In this document: piece by piece, positions 1-7,223 of the stretch
How the letters are laid out: every line of letters begins with the position of its first letter
How positions within the stretch are numbered: the stretch's first letter is position 1
DNA from: an uncultured Collinsella sp.
GTDB lineage: Bacteria; Actinomycetota; Coriobacteriia; Coriobacteriales; Coriobacteriaceae
NCBI GenBank assembly: GCA_900552735.1
Contig: USBA01000024.1
Coordinates: forward strand, 1 to 15,520
Length of the DNA stretch: 15,520 nucleotides
Reading direction: 5' to 3'
Program-made: the position numbers and the translations under genes
The notes under the pieces: generated by a model
Told to the model about the DNA's origin: nothing
Database searches by the model: none
What the model saw: the letters and a program-made list of their open reading frames with translations, nothing else

Positions 1-14
1 TTCTCGCGTTTTCC

Positions 15-88
15 GCACGCGCCGTTGAGCACTTAATGTGCTCTCCGTGCGTGCAGTACTCCCCCAGATGGCAACCTTATGCCTCTGG
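15..88. other. Two hairpins downstream of the coiled-coil hydrolase gene
   Basis: Two inverted repeats lie past the stop codon of the minus-strand hydrolase gene. The nearer pairs CCAGA (64-68) with TCTGG (84-88) and GGCA (70-73) with TGCC (80-83), with one bulged base. The farther pairs GCACGC (15-20) with GCGTGC (49-54) and GAGCAC (27-32) with GTGCTC (38-43). Neither is followed by a T run on either strand, so they are not canonical intrinsic terminators. They may be a 3' UTR structure or part of something outside the window. I see no gene in bases 1-111. Confidence 0.3.
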
Positions 89-111
89 TACTGTCCCGGA
101 CCAAACCGCCG

Positions 112-1317
112 TTACGACAGCGCAATACCGCCAAGCCAGCCCCAACGCACGCCAGAGCCAGTACCATAAAAGCTAATGAACGAATCGAGCGACTTCGATG
201 TAATGGCACCCTCGTTGCTCATAACGATGCCGCCGCCAACGTAGATACCCACATGACCGTAGATAAGGCCCGGAGCACCCGTGCCGCTGTGCGAGGAATC
301 GGCCACGATCATGCCCACCTGCAGCGCCGAGCGGTCGGAGCTATAGCACCAGGCGTTAAACATGTCGCACGCATTGCCTCCAAAGTAGCCAACGCCGGCG
401 TTACGGAAGACATTGGTGACCCACGCCGCGCACCAGTTCTGACCCGGCGAAGGCGTGGAGTAGCACGCGTTGACGACAGCCTGCTGCTTGCCCGAGCCGG
501 CATTCTGCTGCGGAGTTCCGGGCGCGTACGATCCACCACCCGAGCTCGAACCACCCGAGTAGGAATTGTTCTTGTTCGCGGCAGCCGCGGCAGCGGCAGC
601 CTTCCTAGCGGCCTCCTCAGCCTGGGCAGCAGCGAGGATCTCGGAATCGCGCTGAGCCATGAGCTCCTTGACGTCGTCGGAAAGACCGTTCAGCACGGTC
701 TGGACTTCTTGCTGCTTGGCCTGCATGTCCTGCATCTGGGCAGTCTGCTGGTCCTTGAGCTTCTCTAAGTCGGCCTTCTGCGACTCGAGCTCGGTCTTTT
801 GCGCATCGAGCTCTTCCTGGATGGTCTGAATGTCCTCGATGGCGTCGCGGTCGCTCTTGTTGATCTTCTCAACGTAATGCGCGTTGGCGACGAGTTCCTC
901 AAACGAGCCAGAGGCCAGCAGCAGCGACAGGATGTTCGTGCCGCCGGACTTGTAGCTGGCGGCCACGCGATCGGAAAGGTCGTTGCGCTTCTTCTTGAGC
1001 TCGGCCTTCTTTTCATCGATCTGGGCCTGCGCGTCGTCAATCTTGCCCTGGACATTCTCGATGTCGTTGAGGGTCTGGGCATTCTTGTTGGCCAGCGCCG
1101 CATACTCATTTGCGATGCTGTCGAGCTGGGCCTGAACCTCGTCGAGCTGGGCCTGGGCGGCATTCAGTTTATCGGTGGTTTCTTTGGAAGCCTCCGCCGC
1201 ATGGGCGCGAGCGGGCAGGCCAAAAAGAACTGCCGCAGAAGCGGCGCCGAACAGGGCCTTGAGGGCAGTGCGGCGCGAGAACTCCTGGGAAAGGATGGAA
1301 TCGCTGTTTGGTGACAT
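112..1317 (-). CDS. Secreted coiled-coil NlpC/P60- or CHAP-like cell-wall hydrolase
   Basis: A 401-residue protein that probably cleaves peptidoglycan peptides outside the cell. Residues 14-40 form a twin-arginine-like signal (SRRTALKALFG, hydrophobic stretch, likely cleavage after AHA at 40). Residues 42-235 are a long heptad-rich coiled coil as in PcsB/RipA-type hydrolases. An Ala run and a Ser/Gly/Pro linker follow (about 236-290), then a C-terminal cysteine-peptidase fold with NWCAAW (Cys296) and YGHVGIYV (His355) as likely catalytic residues. The coiled coil may keep the enzyme inactive until a partner releases it, as known for PcsB with FtsEX; that is inference here. The gene stands alone on the minus strand, divergent from galE. 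ACGGAG about seven bases before the ATG supports the start. CHAP and NlpC/P60 cannot be separated by eye. Confidence 0.82.
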   Translation of the reverse strand: MSPNSDSILSQEFSRRTALKALFGAASAAVLFGLPARAHAAEASKETTDKLNAAQAQLDEVQAQLDSIANEYAALANKNAQTLNDIENVQGKIDDAQAQIDEKKAELKKKRNDLSDRVAASYKSGGTNILSLLLASGSFEELVANAHYVEKINKSDRDAIEDIQTIQEELDAQKTELESQKADLEKLKDQQTAQMQDMQAKQQEVQTVLNGLSDDVKELMAQRDSEILAAAQAEEAARKAAAAAAAANKNNSYSGGSSSGGGSYAPGTPQQNAGSGKQQAVVNACYSTPSPGQNWCAAWVTNVFRNAGVGYFGGNACDMFNAWCYSSDRSALQVGMIVADSSHSGTGAPGLIYGHVGIYVGGGIVMSNEGAITSKSLDSFISFYGTGSGVRWGWLGGIALS

Positions 1318-1361
1318 ATGTACTCCGTTACATGCTTATTTATATGTCGCTCAACTCATAC

Positions 1362-1389
1362 ATATTAGCGTACATATGGCGCGTCCCAA
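1362..1389 (-). promoter_or_regulatory. Possible promoter of the hydrolase gene
   Basis: On the minus strand TTGGGA (1384-1389) and TAATAT (1362-1367) are 16 bases apart, each matching four of six sigma-A consensus positions, which predicts a leader of about 38 bases. A second AT-rich stretch, TATAAAT, lies nearer the gene, so the assignment is tentative. Confidence 0.3.
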
Positions 1390-1540
1390 CGATTTCCACG
1401 AACGGCAGGAAACTGCAAGGTCAGCGGCTCGTAAGCAAATGCCAAAGATCAGGTTATGCGTACGCAAGCTCTTCTATGAGTACGTTAGCACAATCCTCTG
1501 CTTTTCCTACAGCGCACGATTTGGGCGTCCCTGCCTGCGC

Positions 1541-1546
1541 TATACT
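1541..1546 (+). promoter_or_regulatory. Likely -10 element of the galE promoter
   Basis: TATACT lies about 38 bases before the galE ATG. The -35 side is weak: TTGGGC at 1521-1526 is only 14 bases away. No sugar-regulator operator is visible in 1318-1583. Confidence 0.4.
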
Positions 1547-1583
1547 CCCCTGAAGAAGTGTTCCTGATTCGATAGGAGACTAC

Positions 1584-2645
1584 ATGTCCAAAGCACTCGA
1601 CCCCAAAGACACCTGTGTCCTCGTTACCGGTGGCGCCGGCTTTATCGGCTCGCACACCGTCGTTCAGCTGCTCGAGGGTGGCTACCAGGTCGTCATCGTC
1701 GATGATCTCTCCAACTCCAGCGCCGTCGCCGTCGACCGCGTCAAGACCATCGTGGGCGACGAGGCCGCCAAGAACCTCACCTTCTACGAGGCCAACGTGC
1801 TCGACCGCGATGCGATGAACAAGATCTTCGATACCCATCAGATCGACCGCGTCATCCACTTTGCCGGCTTTAAGGCCGTCGGCGAGTCGGTGAGCAAGCC
1901 CGTCGAGTACTACCACAACAACATCGAGAACACCCTGGTGCTCATCGACGTCATGCGCAACCATGGCTGCAAGTCCATCATCTTCTCGAGCTCCTCGACC
2001 GTCTACGGCGACCCGGACAACCCGCCCGTCACCGAGGAGGATCCTAAGAAGCCCGCGACCAACCCCTATGGTTGGACCAAGTGGATGATCGAGCAGATCC
2101 TTATGGACGTCCACACCGCCGACCCCGAGTGGGACGTCGTGCTACTCCGTTATTTCAATCCCATCGGCGCCCATCCGTCGGGCCTGATCGGCGAGGATCC
2201 CAAGGGCATCCCCAACAACCTGGTGCCCTATGTCGCCCAGGTCGCCGTGGGCAAGCTCGAGGCCGTTCAGGTCTTTGGCAACGACTACCCCACCCCCGAC
2301 GGCACCGGCGTGCGCGATTACATCCACGTGTGCGATCTGGCATCTGGTCACGTGGCCGCCCTCAACTGGATGAACGGCAAGACCGGCGTCGAGATCTTTA
2401 ACTTGGGCACCGGCACCGGCACCTCGGTACTCGAGGTCGTCGCCGCCTTCTCCAAGGCTTGTGGCAAGGAGCTGCCCTACGTGATCCGCGAGCGCCGCGC
2501 CGGCGACATCGCTGCCAACTGGTGCGATGCCTCCAAGGCCGAGCGCATGATGGGCTGGAAGGCCCAGTACGACATCGCGGACATGTGCCGCGATAGCTGG
2601 AACTGGCAGAGCCACAACCCCAACGGCTTCGCCGACGCCGAGTAG
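1584..2645 (+). CDS. galE: UDP-glucose 4-epimerase
   Basis: A 353-residue extended-SDR enzyme that interconverts UDP-galactose and UDP-glucose in the cytoplasm (Leloir pathway, supply of galactosyl donors). The N-terminal Rossmann motif TGGAGFIGSH spans 15-24. The catalytic YxxxK is Tyr162/Lys166 in NPYGWTK, with the Ser/Thr of FSSSSTVYG (134-142). The family motifs RYFNPIGAHPSG and GTGVRDYIHV follow. Length is typical and nothing is truncated. AGGAG at 1574-1578, five bases before the ATG, fixes the start. It has its own promoter-like -10 and its own terminator, so it is probably monocistronic although it sits next to malQ-glgP. Its link to the alpha-glucan genes is through glucose-1-phosphate and UDP-glucose metabolism. 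Confidence 0.96.
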   Translation: MSKALDPKDTCVLVTGGAGFIGSHTVVQLLEGGYQVVIVDDLSNSSAVAVDRVKTIVGDEAAKNLTFYEANVLDRDAMNKIFDTHQIDRVIHFAGFKAVGESVSKPVEYYHNNIENTLVLIDVMRNHGCKSIIFSSSSTVYGDPDNPPVTEEDPKKPATNPYGWTKWMIEQILMDVHTADPEWDVVLLRYFNPIGAHPSGLIGEDPKGIPNNLVPYVAQVAVGKLEAVQVFGNDYPTPDGTGVRDYIHVCDLASGHVAALNWMNGKTGVEIFNLGTGTGTSVLEVVAAFSKACGKELPYVIRERRAGDIAANWCDASKAERMMGWKAQYDIADMCRDSWNWQSHNPNGFADAE

Positions 2646-2666
2646 CAAAACCTACATACCGCTCTT

Positions 2667-2700
2667 GCCCCGATCTCACGTTGTGAGGTCGGGGCTTTTT
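2667..2700 (+). terminator. Intrinsic terminator after galE
   Basis: A 13-bp stem (2667-2679 with 2683-2695, one G-U pair) with a three-base loop is followed by a run of five T. It separates galE from malQ. Confidence 0.92.
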
Positions 2701-2752
2701 CATGGCATGTAACCATTCGCCGAAAATCGACCAACTTTTTTATCTTGCCTGT

Positions 2753-2779
2753 ACATGTTTAAACAACATGTTTTACAAT
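2753..2779 (+). promoter_or_regulatory. malQ promoter -10 with overlapping TreR-like operator
   Basis: TACAAT at 2774-2779 is a good -10; no clear -35 lies 16-18 bases upstream. Immediately before it, ACATGTT (2753-2759) and AACATGT (2765-2771) form a 7-bp inverted repeat around GTTTAAAC (2757-2764). Read on the minus strand this is TTGTTTAAAC, the same motif found at the PTS, regulator and ABC control regions. A protein bound here would cover the -35 to -10 region, so repression is the likely mode (inference). Confidence 0.6.
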
Positions 2780-2864
2780 AGGCGTATCGAATCAGAACAT
2801 CGGAGGCGGACTGCACACCCATCGGCAGGCCGACCCCACAACAAGAAGGTTGGTGAGCGCATTC

Positions 2865-4370
2865 ATGGAGCGTGCAAGCGGCGTCCTCATGCCCGTCTCA
2901 TCTCTGCCCGGACCATACGGAATCGGCAGCTTTGGCTGGAATGCCTACGACTTCGTCGATTTTCTCGCCTCGTGCAAACAACATTACTGGCAGATTCTGC
3001 CCCTTACGACGACCAGCTATGGCGATTCGCCCTATCAGTCGTTCTCGGCCCGCGCAGGCAACCCCAACTTTATCGACTTTGCCGAGCTTATCGAGGCAGG
3101 GTATCTGGAGCAGCGCGATATCGATGGCGTGTATCTGGGATCCGACCCCAGCAATGTCGACTACGGTGCTATCTTTGGCGGCCGCCGTCAGATTCTCGAC
3201 CGCGCCGCTGAGCGCTTTGCTGCCGACAAGCCGGCCGATTTCGATGACTTTATCCAGGCCAACGAGGACTGGCTCATCCCCTACTGTGAGTTCATGACCG
3301 TCAAAGAGGAGTGCGGTCTCAAGGCGTTTTGGGAGTGGCCCGCGGAGCTCCGCACCCGCGGCGAGGCTTCCGCCAAGGTCTGCGCCGACCATCCGGCGCG
3401 TATGCTCTACCACCAGATGACGCAGTACTTCTTCGATCGCCAGTGGAGCCGCCTCAAGGCCTATGCCAACGAGCGCGACATTCTCATCATCGGCGACCTG
3501 CCCATCTATGTCTCGCGTGACTCCGTCGAGATGTGGGCGACACCCGAGCTCTTTAAGATCGACGCCGCCGGCAATCCCGTGAGCGTCGCCGGCACGCCGC
3601 CCGACCAGTTCTCGGCCACCGGCCAGTACTGGGGCAACCCCATCTACGACTGGGACGCCATGGAGTCCGACGGCTTCTCCTGGTGGGAGGGCCGCATTCG
3701 CGCCGCCCTCGACATGTACGACGTCATCCGCCTGGATCACTTCCGCGGCTTCGAGGCCTATTGGGAGGTGCCGTTCTCCTCGCCCGATTCGTCCTACGGT
3801 TCGTGGACACAGGGCCCCGGCCTCAAGTTCTTCAAGACGCTCGAGGAAAAGCTCGGCACGCTGCCCATCATCGCCGAGGACCTGGGCTTCCTCACCCCCG
3901 GCGTCATCGACATGCGCGACAACTCGGGCTTCCCCGGCATGAAGATCCTGCAGTTTGCCTTTGAGGGCACCAACTCGTACTACCTGCCGCATAACTACAT
4001 CGCCAACACCGTCGCCTATGTGGGCACCCACGACAACGAGACGGCGCGCGGTTGGTTTGAGGGAACGGCCACCCCGCGTCAGCGCGAGCAGGCAGCCCTG
4101 TACACCCATCAGCAGGCCGGCGAACCCATGGCAGATGCACTCAATCGCACCATCGCCGCCAGCGTGAGCGACACGTGCATCTACACCATGCAGGACCTGC
4201 TCAACTTGGGCAACGAAGCGCGCATCAACACCCCTGCCACGCTGGGCGGCAACTGGACCTGGCGCATGCTCGACGGCGCCATCACCCGCGAGCTCGAGCA
4301 CAAACTCACCGACTGGACCGAGACCTACTTCCGCATCCCGTCGGAAGCCGAAATCGAGCTTCCTCAATAG
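2865..4370 (+). CDS. malQ: 4-alpha-glucanotransferase (amylomaltase, GH77)
   Basis: A 501-residue GH77 enzyme that transfers alpha-1,4-glucan segments between maltodextrins, releasing glucose and making longer chains for the phosphorylase. Expected catalytic residues are Asp291 in RLDHFRG (nucleophile), Glu338 in IAEDLG (acid/base) and Asp390 in GTHDNET. The conserved N-terminus SGVLMPVSSLPGPYGIGSFG is intact and the length is that of the short bacterial type. In-frame TTG (2850) and GTG (2853) lie upstream, but ATG 2865 is preferred: GGTGAG ends seven bases before it, and family members begin a few residues ahead of the SGxL motif. glgP follows after 128 bases in the same direction, and the two enzymes form a classical maltodextrin pair. 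The promoter carries a TreR-like operator. Confidence 0.95.
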   Translation: MERASGVLMPVSSLPGPYGIGSFGWNAYDFVDFLASCKQHYWQILPLTTTSYGDSPYQSFSARAGNPNFIDFAELIEAGYLEQRDIDGVYLGSDPSNVDYGAIFGGRRQILDRAAERFAADKPADFDDFIQANEDWLIPYCEFMTVKEECGLKAFWEWPAELRTRGEASAKVCADHPARMLYHQMTQYFFDRQWSRLKAYANERDILIIGDLPIYVSRDSVEMWATPELFKIDAAGNPVSVAGTPPDQFSATGQYWGNPIYDWDAMESDGFSWWEGRIRAALDMYDVIRLDHFRGFEAYWEVPFSSPDSSYGSWTQGPGLKFFKTLEEKLGTLPIIAEDLGFLTPGVIDMRDNSGFPGMKILQFAFEGTNSYYLPHNYIANTVAYVGTHDNETARGWFEGTATPRQREQAALYTHQQAGEPMADALNRTIAASVSDTCIYTMQDLLNLGNEARINTPATLGGNWTWRMLDGAITRELEHKLTDWTETYFRIPSEAEIELPQ

Positions 4371-4418
4371 GAGCTACCGCGCCCGACCCCTCCCCACCGT
4401 GCGGACGCGCTTGCTTTT

Positions 4419-4453
4419 CCCGCGCGAGGCCACCCCAATCCCCTCGCGCGGGC
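4419..4453 (+). terminator. GC-rich hairpin between malQ and glgP
   Basis: A perfect 11-bp stem (4419-4429 with 4442-4452) with a 12-base loop is followed by CTTCTTAT, a poor U tract. It could be a leaky terminator or an mRNA-stabilising hairpin that sets the malQ:glgP ratio. No separate glgP promoter is evident between it and the gene. Confidence 0.55.
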
Positions 4454-4498
4454 TTCTTATGAATTGCAGACATGAAACAACCCATCACAGGAGAAAAC

Positions 4499-6766
4499 AT
4501 GCCCCAAATTAACCTCATGGAACTCGCCGAGCAGTCTTTTGGCACCTCGCTCGAGCAGCTCGACGACCGTCGCATTTACAAGCTGCTGGTCAAACTCGTG
4601 CAGGAGCGCTCCGCCGCCTGCCCACTCAACAACGGCAAGAAAAAGCTCTATTACATTTCCGCCGAATTTTTGATCGGCAAGCTGCTCATCAACAACATGA
4701 TCGACCTCGGCATCTACGACGAGGTTAAGGACCAGCTCACCCCCGCAGGCCACGACCTCAACAAAATCGAGGAATTCGAGGTTGAGCCGTCGCTCGGCAA
4801 CGGCGGCCTGGGCCGCTTGGCCGCATGCTTCCTGGATTCCATCGCCACGCTGGGCTTGACCGGCGATGGCGTGGGCCTCAACTATCACTACGGTCTGTTC
4901 CGTCAGCGCTTTGTCGACAACCAGCAGAAGGCCGTCCCCGACGAGTGGCTCGGTGAGCAGGACATCCTAGTCGACGATGACCGCTCCTACACCGTCGAGT
5001 TCGGCGATTTTGCCGTTACCTCCAAGCTCGTCAACATCGATGTGCCCGGTTACGGCCAGCCCACCAAGAATCGCCTGCGCCTGTTCGACCTGGCGAGCGT
5101 CGACGACAGCCTGGTCCCCGGCAGTTCCATCGACTTCGACAAGACCGAGATCGCCAAGAACCTCACCTTGTTCCTCTACCCCGACGATTCCGACGAGCAG
5201 GGCCGCCTGCTTCGCATCTACCAGGAATACTTCATGGTGAGCAACGCCGCCCAGCTCCTGATCGACGAGGCCATCGAGCGCGGTAGCAACCTGCACGATC
5301 TGGCCGACTACGCCGTGGTCCAAATTAACGACACGCACCCCACCATGGTCATCCCCGAGCTCATCCGCCTGCTCACCACCGAGCACGACATCGAGTTTGA
5401 CGAGGCCGTTACCATCGTGCGCTCCATGGTCGCCTACACTAACCACACGATTCTTGCCGAGGCGCTCGAGAAGTGGCCGCTCGCCAGCCTGCAGAAGGTC
5501 TCCCCTGCCATCGCCGACATTATCGTCAAGCTCGATGAGATCGCGAAAGCCGAGCACGATGACCCGCGCGTCGCCATCATCGACGAGCACGACACCGTCC
5601 ACATGGCCCACATGGACATCCACTTTGGCTTCTCCATCAACGGCGTAGCCGCCCTCCACACCAAGATCCTGGAGAACACCGAGCTTCATCCGTTCTACGA
5701 GATCTATCCCAAGAAGTTCTCCAACAAGACCAACGGCATCACCTTCCGCCGCTGGATCCATGGGGCCAACCCCGCGCTCGCCAGCCTGCTCGACGATGTG
5801 ATCGGCACCGACTGGCGCAGCACCGGCGATCTGAGCAAACTCGCCAAGTTCGCCGACGACAAGGACGTTCTTGAGCGCCTGGCCGCCACCAAGGTCGAGG
5901 CCAAGACCATCATGCGCCAGTTCATGGCACTCGAGCAGGGCGTGACCATTCCCTCCAACGCCATCATCGACGTCCAGGTCAAGCGCCTGCACGAGTACAA
6001 GCGTCAGCAGATGCTCGCGCTCTACATCATCTGGAAGTACCTCGATATCAAGAACGGCAACAGACCTAAGCACCCTGTCACCATCATCTTTGGCGGCAAG
6101 GCGGCGCCTGCCTACACTATCGCGCAGGACATCATCCATCTGATCTTGACGCTGTCGCAGTGGATTGCAAACGACCCCGACGTGGCTCCCTACCTGCAGG
6201 TCGTCATGATCGAAAACTACAACGTCACCGCCGCCGAGCGCGTGATCCCCGCCGCTGATATCTCCGAGCAGATCAGCCTGGCCTCCAAGGAGGCGAGCGG
6301 CACCTCCAACATGAAGTTCATGCTCAACGGCGCCCTAACCCTGTGCACGCTCGACGGCGCCAACGTGGAGATTGCCGAGCTCGTGGGCGACGAGAATATC
6401 TATACCTTTGGTGCCTCGTCCAAACAGGTCGAGCAGCTCTATGCCGACGGCACCTATGACGCCGGTGTGCTCTACCGCAAGCCCGGCATTAAACTGCTGG
6501 TGGACTTCATCACCAACCCGGCCTTTATGGCGACCGGCAACGTCGAGCGCCTGCAGCGCCTGCACGATGACATTAAGGGCAAGGACTGGTTTATGGCCCT
6601 GCTCGACATCGAGGAGTACATCCAGACCAAGGAGCGCGTGTTGGCCGACTACGAGGACCAGGACGCCTGGATGCGCAAGACGCTCATCAATATCGCCAAC
6701 GCCGGCACCTTCTCGTCCGACCGCACCATCTCCCAGTACAACGACGAGATCTGGCACCTGAACTAA
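4499..6766 (+). CDS. glgP: Glycogen/maltodextrin phosphorylase (GT35)
   Basis: A 755-residue PLP-dependent phosphorylase that removes glucose from alpha-1,4-glucan ends as glucose-1-phosphate. The N-terminal domain has EPSLGNGGLGRLAACFLDS and GLNYHYGLFRQ. The C-terminal PLP signature EASGTSNMKFMLNGALTL carries the cofactor Lys606. Other family motifs include QINDTHPTM, KRLHEYKRQQ and TNGITFRRW. The following segment reads LTLCTLDGANVEI where most relatives have Gly in place of this Cys. An in-frame ATG at 4472 lacks a ribosome site, whereas AGGAG at 4489-4493 sits five bases before ATG 4499, so the latter is chosen. With MalQ it would turn maltodextrin or stored glycogen into glucose-1-phosphate plus a little glucose. 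Sequence alone does not tell glycogen from maltodextrin preference. Confidence 0.95.
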   Translation: MPQINLMELAEQSFGTSLEQLDDRRIYKLLVKLVQERSAACPLNNGKKKLYYISAEFLIGKLLINNMIDLGIYDEVKDQLTPAGHDLNKIEEFEVEPSLGNGGLGRLAACFLDSIATLGLTGDGVGLNYHYGLFRQRFVDNQQKAVPDEWLGEQDILVDDDRSYTVEFGDFAVTSKLVNIDVPGYGQPTKNRLRLFDLASVDDSLVPGSSIDFDKTEIAKNLTLFLYPDDSDEQGRLLRIYQEYFMVSNAAQLLIDEAIERGSNLHDLADYAVVQINDTHPTMVIPELIRLLTTEHDIEFDEAVTIVRSMVAYTNHTILAEALEKWPLASLQKVSPAIADIIVKLDEIAKAEHDDPRVAIIDEHDTVHMAHMDIHFGFSINGVAALHTKILENTELHPFYEIYPKKFSNKTNGITFRRWIHGANPALASLLDDVIGTDWRSTGDLSKLAKFADDKDVLERLAATKVEAKTIMRQFMALEQGVTIPSNAIIDVQVKRLHEYKRQQMLALYIIWKYLDIKNGNRPKHPVTIIFGGKAAPAYTIAQDIIHLILTLSQWIANDPDVAPYLQVVMIENYNVTAAERVIPAADISEQISLASKEASGTSNMKFMLNGALTLCTLDGANVEIAELVGDENIYTFGASSKQVEQLYADGTYDAGVLYRKPGIKLLVDFITNPAFMATGNVERLQRLHDDIKGKDWFMALLDIEEYIQTKERVLADYEDQDAWMRKTLINIANAGTFSSDRTISQYNDEIWHLN

Positions 6767-6796
6767 TTTCGCTTCCCTTATCCATCCTCTTGAGAA

Positions 6797-6827
6797 ACGG
6801 AGTCGTGGCAACACGGCTCCGTTTTTT
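6797..6827 (+). terminator. Intrinsic terminator after glgP
   Basis: A 10-bp stem ACGGAGTCGT/ACGGCTCCGT (6797-6806 with 6813-6822, one G-U pair) with a six-base loop is followed by a run of six T. Confidence 0.92.
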
Positions 6828-6867
6828 GTGCCCGCACGTTACCCTGCGACCCAACTCGGCCAAACAA

Positions 6868-7083
6868 TCTCGATCTGTAACAACTACTCGGTAAAAACGG
6901 TCCCAGCTGTTACAGATTGAGACATACCGGCCCCTCCCCTTGGGTTTATCTCGATCTGTAACATCTAGCAGCTGAAATTCACCTTTGGTGTTACAGATTT
7001 AGATGAAATGGTTAGCTCAGCGGAACCGTCTCGATCTGTAACATCTAACGTCCGAAATCAGCCTCACCCGTTACAGATCGAGA
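6868..7083. repeat. Three tandem-spaced copies of a 55-base inverted-repeat element
   Basis: Units lie at 6868-6922, 6949-7003 and 7029-7083. Each is exactly 55 bases: a 14-base left arm TCTCGATCTGTAAC (identical in all three), a 27-base interior, and a right arm GTTACAGATYDAGA that is its near-exact reverse complement (perfect in unit 3, one G/T pair in unit 1, two changes in unit 2). Interiors share CTA at positions 3-5 and AAA at 13-15. Units are separated by unrelated spacers of 26 and 25 bases, giving a period of 80-81. They fill the gap between convergent genes and carry no open reading frame I can support. Function unknown: a dispersed repeat family, a protein-binding array or a structured RNA are all possible. 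Confidence 0.9.
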
Positions 7084-7116
7084 CAAACGACCGGTCAGAC
7101 AGCCCCAACACAAAGA

Positions 7117-7155
7117 AAGGCTCCCCTCTCGCCCAGTGGACGGGAGGGGAGCCTT
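7117..7155 (-). terminator. Terminator-like hairpin of the sugar ABC operon
   Basis: A 15-bp stem (7117-7131 with 7141-7155, one mismatch or G-U) has a nine-base loop. Read on the minus strand it ends in CCTTTCTTTG, a moderate U-rich tail. It may also stop residual plus-strand reads. Confidence 0.78.
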
Positions 7156-7223
7156 ATATGTGACCGCGGCAAAAGGATGGCAATACCGCAGTCGCCCAAA
7201 GGAAGGGCCTGGATGCACCGGGC

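Larger units (their letters stand above)
6767..7223. other. Gene-free region between convergent glgP and ABC operon
   Basis: This 457-base gap holds the glgP terminator, the three 55-base inverted repeats, the terminator-like hairpin of the minus-strand operon, and about 65 bases (7156-7223) of otherwise featureless 3' untranslated sequence. I see no coding region or tRNA in it. Confidence 0.8.

Noticed and set aside
1..111. tRNA or other known structured RNA at the left edge
   Set aside because: The hairpins do not form a cloverleaf, and no T-loop consensus or CCA end is seen.
2898..4367. Long minus-strand open frame of 489 codons opposite malQ
   Set aside because: malQ on the other strand has all catalytic motifs. 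The antisense translation is repetitive Gly/Val/Asp/Leu-rich with no recognisable domain.
4967..6139. Minus-strand open frame of 390 codons opposite glgP
   Set aside because: Shadow of glgP: composition is biased to Val/Asp/Gly and no family motif is present.
6868..7083. CRISPR array
   Set aside because: There are only three units, each is an internally symmetrical 55-base element, and no cas genes are nearby. The repeat is a hairpin pair of arms with a partly conserved interior.
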